From Flavobacteriales bacterium (GTDB lineage: Bacteria > Bacteroidota > Bacteroidia > Flavobacteriales_E > Vicingaceae), in NCBI GenBank assembly GCA_016763135.1, contig JAESUI010000342.1, positions 1 through 6,109 on the forward strand: a DNA stretch of 6,109 nt, read 5' to 3'. The notes under the pieces were generated by a model that was given only the letters and a program-made list of their open reading frames with translations, was not told where the DNA came from and searched no databases. Position numbers and translations under genes: made by a program. Shown in pieces: positions 4,501-6,109 of this stretch; position 1 is the first letter of the stretch, and each line of letters starts with the position of its first letter.

Positions 4501-6109
4501 ACAGCTTTTTGTCAGCTATTTTTTTATCTAACAGTTCACTAGTTTCTCCGTTACTAAACTCTTTAGCTTTATTCCAATATTCTAATGCTTTTATTATATT
4601 GTGAAGTTGAGAATAAGTATCTCCTAAGTGTTCTAAAATAACAGCATTAGACTTTCCTCCGTTTGTTAACGCCTTTTCTAACCATTCTTTTGCCTGAACA
4701 AATTTTCCTTGTTTATATAGTATCCAAGCGTAAGTATCTTGATAATTTGCTTGATCTGGTTCAATTTCATTACACAATGCAGAAAGCTCTTCTGCTCGAT
4801 CTAATTTATCTTCTCTTAATGATAAGTAATAGCTGTAATTATTTAGTACATAAATGTTTTTTGGCTCAATTTTTAGGGTCGCTTCATAAGCTTTATCCGA
4901 TTTTTCATAATCTTTTAAACCATTATAACCATCACCTAAATTTGCATAAAATTGGGCCAATAATGCAGGGTTTTCTATTACATAATCTTTTCCAATTTCT
5001 AAATACTCAACAGCTTCTTTAAATTCTTTTTTTTGTAGGTTGGTGGCTCCATAAAAGAAATAAAACAATGGTTGATTGGGGAATAAATCTATTGCAGCTT
5101 TACTGTCTCGTAATAGAGATTCATTGTCTTGCAATTCAGACTCTATAAAAACTAATTGGGTCCATATTGGAAGCTTCGAATTATCAAACTCTAAGGCTTT
5201 TAAGTAGTTTTTTTTTGCTCCTTCCAATTTTTTTTCTTGATATAAAAAATCTGCATAAATAGTATAAGCTTTCGCCTCTTTAGGGTGGGTTTTAATTAAA
5301 ATTTTATTCAAATCTAGCGCCTCTTTTTTCAACTTCCTGTCTGTTGTAGAATAATAAGATAATAAAATTTTCACTTTAGTATCAATATCTAAATCAGTAC
5401 TTGCGAATGCTTTTTTGATAGCCTCAGATGCTTTTTCGTTTTCCCCTTTGCTTATGTAGTAATCGTATAATGATAAATTAGCGTATGGGTTTTGAGGGTC
5501 TTTTTCTAAAATTTCTTTATATACCTTAAGGGCTTTTTCTGTTAAGTTATTGGTTAAATATAAATCTGCTAAGAACACTTGATATTTTAAATCATCGGGA
5601 TATTCATTAATTAATTGTTGAATTTCATTTGCAGCCTTATCAATGTTGCCAAGTTTAATGTAAATTTTTTCTTTCTGTAAAGAAATCTCCTCATTAATTC
5701 CAATGTGTTCTTCTATTAAATTAAAGGTTTCTATTGATTTTTTGTATTTACCTGAAAAGAGCTGAAGCCCTGCTAAATCAAAGTATAAATCAACATTTCC
5801 TCCATTTGTTTCAATAAGTGTTTTGTATTGCTTTATTGCCTCTTCTGAGTCTCCGTTCTGTTGAAGCGTACGAGCATATAAAATACGATACCAGTAATTA
5901 TTTGGGTCTAGTTTTACTGCTTTCCCAGCATGTTCCAAAGCAAATTTATTTTCTTTAAAAGAAGAGCTAAGAATACGCGCTAATTCATAATGTGGAGCAG
6001 CCTCATTTGGTGCTATTTCGGTACATCTTAAAAATAAGTCTACAGCTAACTGATAATTTTCTAAAATTCGTTCCTTATTGCCATTATGGAATAAAAATTT
6101 GAATTTAAT
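4493..6109 (-). CDS. Large tetratricopeptide-repeat protein, 5'-truncated by window edge
   Basis: The frame is open from the right edge, giving 538 visible residues and then TAA. A TTG at 5936-5938 could be taken as the start, but the 57 upstream codons are in frame without a stop and continue the repeat pattern (LENYQLAVDLFLRCTEIAP, then APHYELARIL). The true start is therefore outside the window, probably with a signal peptide. Roughly 13-14 TPR units span almost the whole length, shown by recurring A-x-x-x-Y/L and closing (D/E)P-(N/D) positions such as AVKLDPNN, ILEKDPQN, TLKIEPKN and NEIEPDQ. The C-terminal part has the block YQDTYAWILYKQGKF, then AKEWLEKAL and ILEHLGDTYSQL, which I associate with this Bacteroidota TPR family. 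TPRs bind proteins or peptides, so a scaffold role in the envelope is inferred from the downstream genes. No catalytic domain or transmembrane segment is visible. It is the first visible gene of the operon, so the promoter lies to the right of the window or further upstream. Confidence 0.9.
   Translation of the reverse strand: MKFKFLFHNGNKERILENYQLAVDLFLRCTEIAPNEAAPHYELARILSSSFKENKFALEHAGKAVKLDPNNYWYRILYARTLQQNGDSEEAIKQYKTLIETNGGNVDLYFDLAGLQLFSGKYKKSIETFNLIEEHIGINEEISLQKEKIYIKLGNIDKAANEIQQLINEYPDDLKYQVFLADLYLTNNLTEKALKVYKEILEKDPQNPYANLSLYDYYISKGENEKASEAIKKAFASTDLDIDTKVKILLSYYSTTDRKLKKEALDLNKILIKTHPKEAKAYTIYADFLYQEKKLEGAKKNYLKALEFDNSKLPIWTQLVFIESELQDNESLLRDSKAAIDLFPNQPLFYFFYGATNLQKKEFKEAVEYLEIGKDYVIENPALLAQFYANLGDGYNGLKDYEKSDKAYEATLKIEPKNIYVLNNYSYYLSLREDKLDRAEELSALCNEIEPDQANYQDTYAWILYKQGKFVQAKEWLEKALTNGGKSNAVILEHLGDTYSQLHNIIKALEYWNKAKEFSNGETSELLDKKIADKKLYE

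Noticed and set aside
4232..4531. 99-codon plus-strand open frame resembling a small membrane protein
   Set aside because: It is antisense to the 5' part of the DUF4292 gene and crosses its junction with the TPR gene. It has no own promoter, start context or recognisable family.
4663..5022. 119-codon plus-strand open frame, Leu- and His-rich
   Set aside because: It is antisense to well-formed TPR repeats. The composition mirrors the opposite strand, and no domain is visible.
4493..6109. TPR repeats as a tandem DNA repeat array
   Set aside because: The repetition is at the protein-motif level only. The nucleotide units have diverged and show no near-identical copies.

Overview
The window looks like a piece of chromosome from a low-GC member of the Bacteroidota, most likely a Flavobacteriia-type bacterium. 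The evidence is a type IX secretion (T9SS) C-terminal sorting domain, an Omp28-type protein, a GSCFA-domain protein and a DUF4292 lipoprotein, all families typical of or largely confined to this phylum. The DNA is AT-rich, no start is preceded by a convincing Shine-Dalgarno sequence, and signal peptides end in the AQ pattern common in the phylum. I see no tRNA, rRNA, CRISPR array, insertion sequence or phage gene. The window reads as ordinary core and envelope genome rather than a mobile island.

Layout. Positions 1-287 are mostly non-coding leader DNA. They may contain the last 44 codons of an unidentified plus-strand gene (3-137), followed by a weak promoter candidate and a hairpin just upstream of the first complete gene. 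Positions 288-1430 (+) encode a secreted Omp28/thioredoxin-like protein with a CxxC motif and a T9SS type A sorting domain. A strong intrinsic terminator at 1458-1492 lies between this gene and a convergent minus-strand block.

The block from 6109 down to 1491 is a tight four-gene operon on the minus strand. In transcription order it encodes a large TPR protein (5' end cut off by the window edge), a DUF4292 lipoprotein, an EnvC-like coiled-coil/LytM protein and a GSCFA-domain protein. The junctions are an 8-bp overlap, a 20-bp overlap and a 6-bp gap, so co-transcription and translational coupling are very likely.

How the genes may work together. Three operon products look envelope-related: a TPR scaffold, a lipid-anchored protein of probable LolA/LolB-like fold, and a periplasmic LytM protein. 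The LytM domain has lost several metal-site residues, so it is better explained as an activator of peptidoglycan amidases than as a hydrolase. The GSCFA protein has SGNH-hydrolase-like motifs and no visible signal peptide, so its link to the others is unclear. I found no clearly unprecedented system. The most interesting material is the degenerate LytM domain in its operon setting and the CxxC thioredoxin-like domain exported by T9SS.
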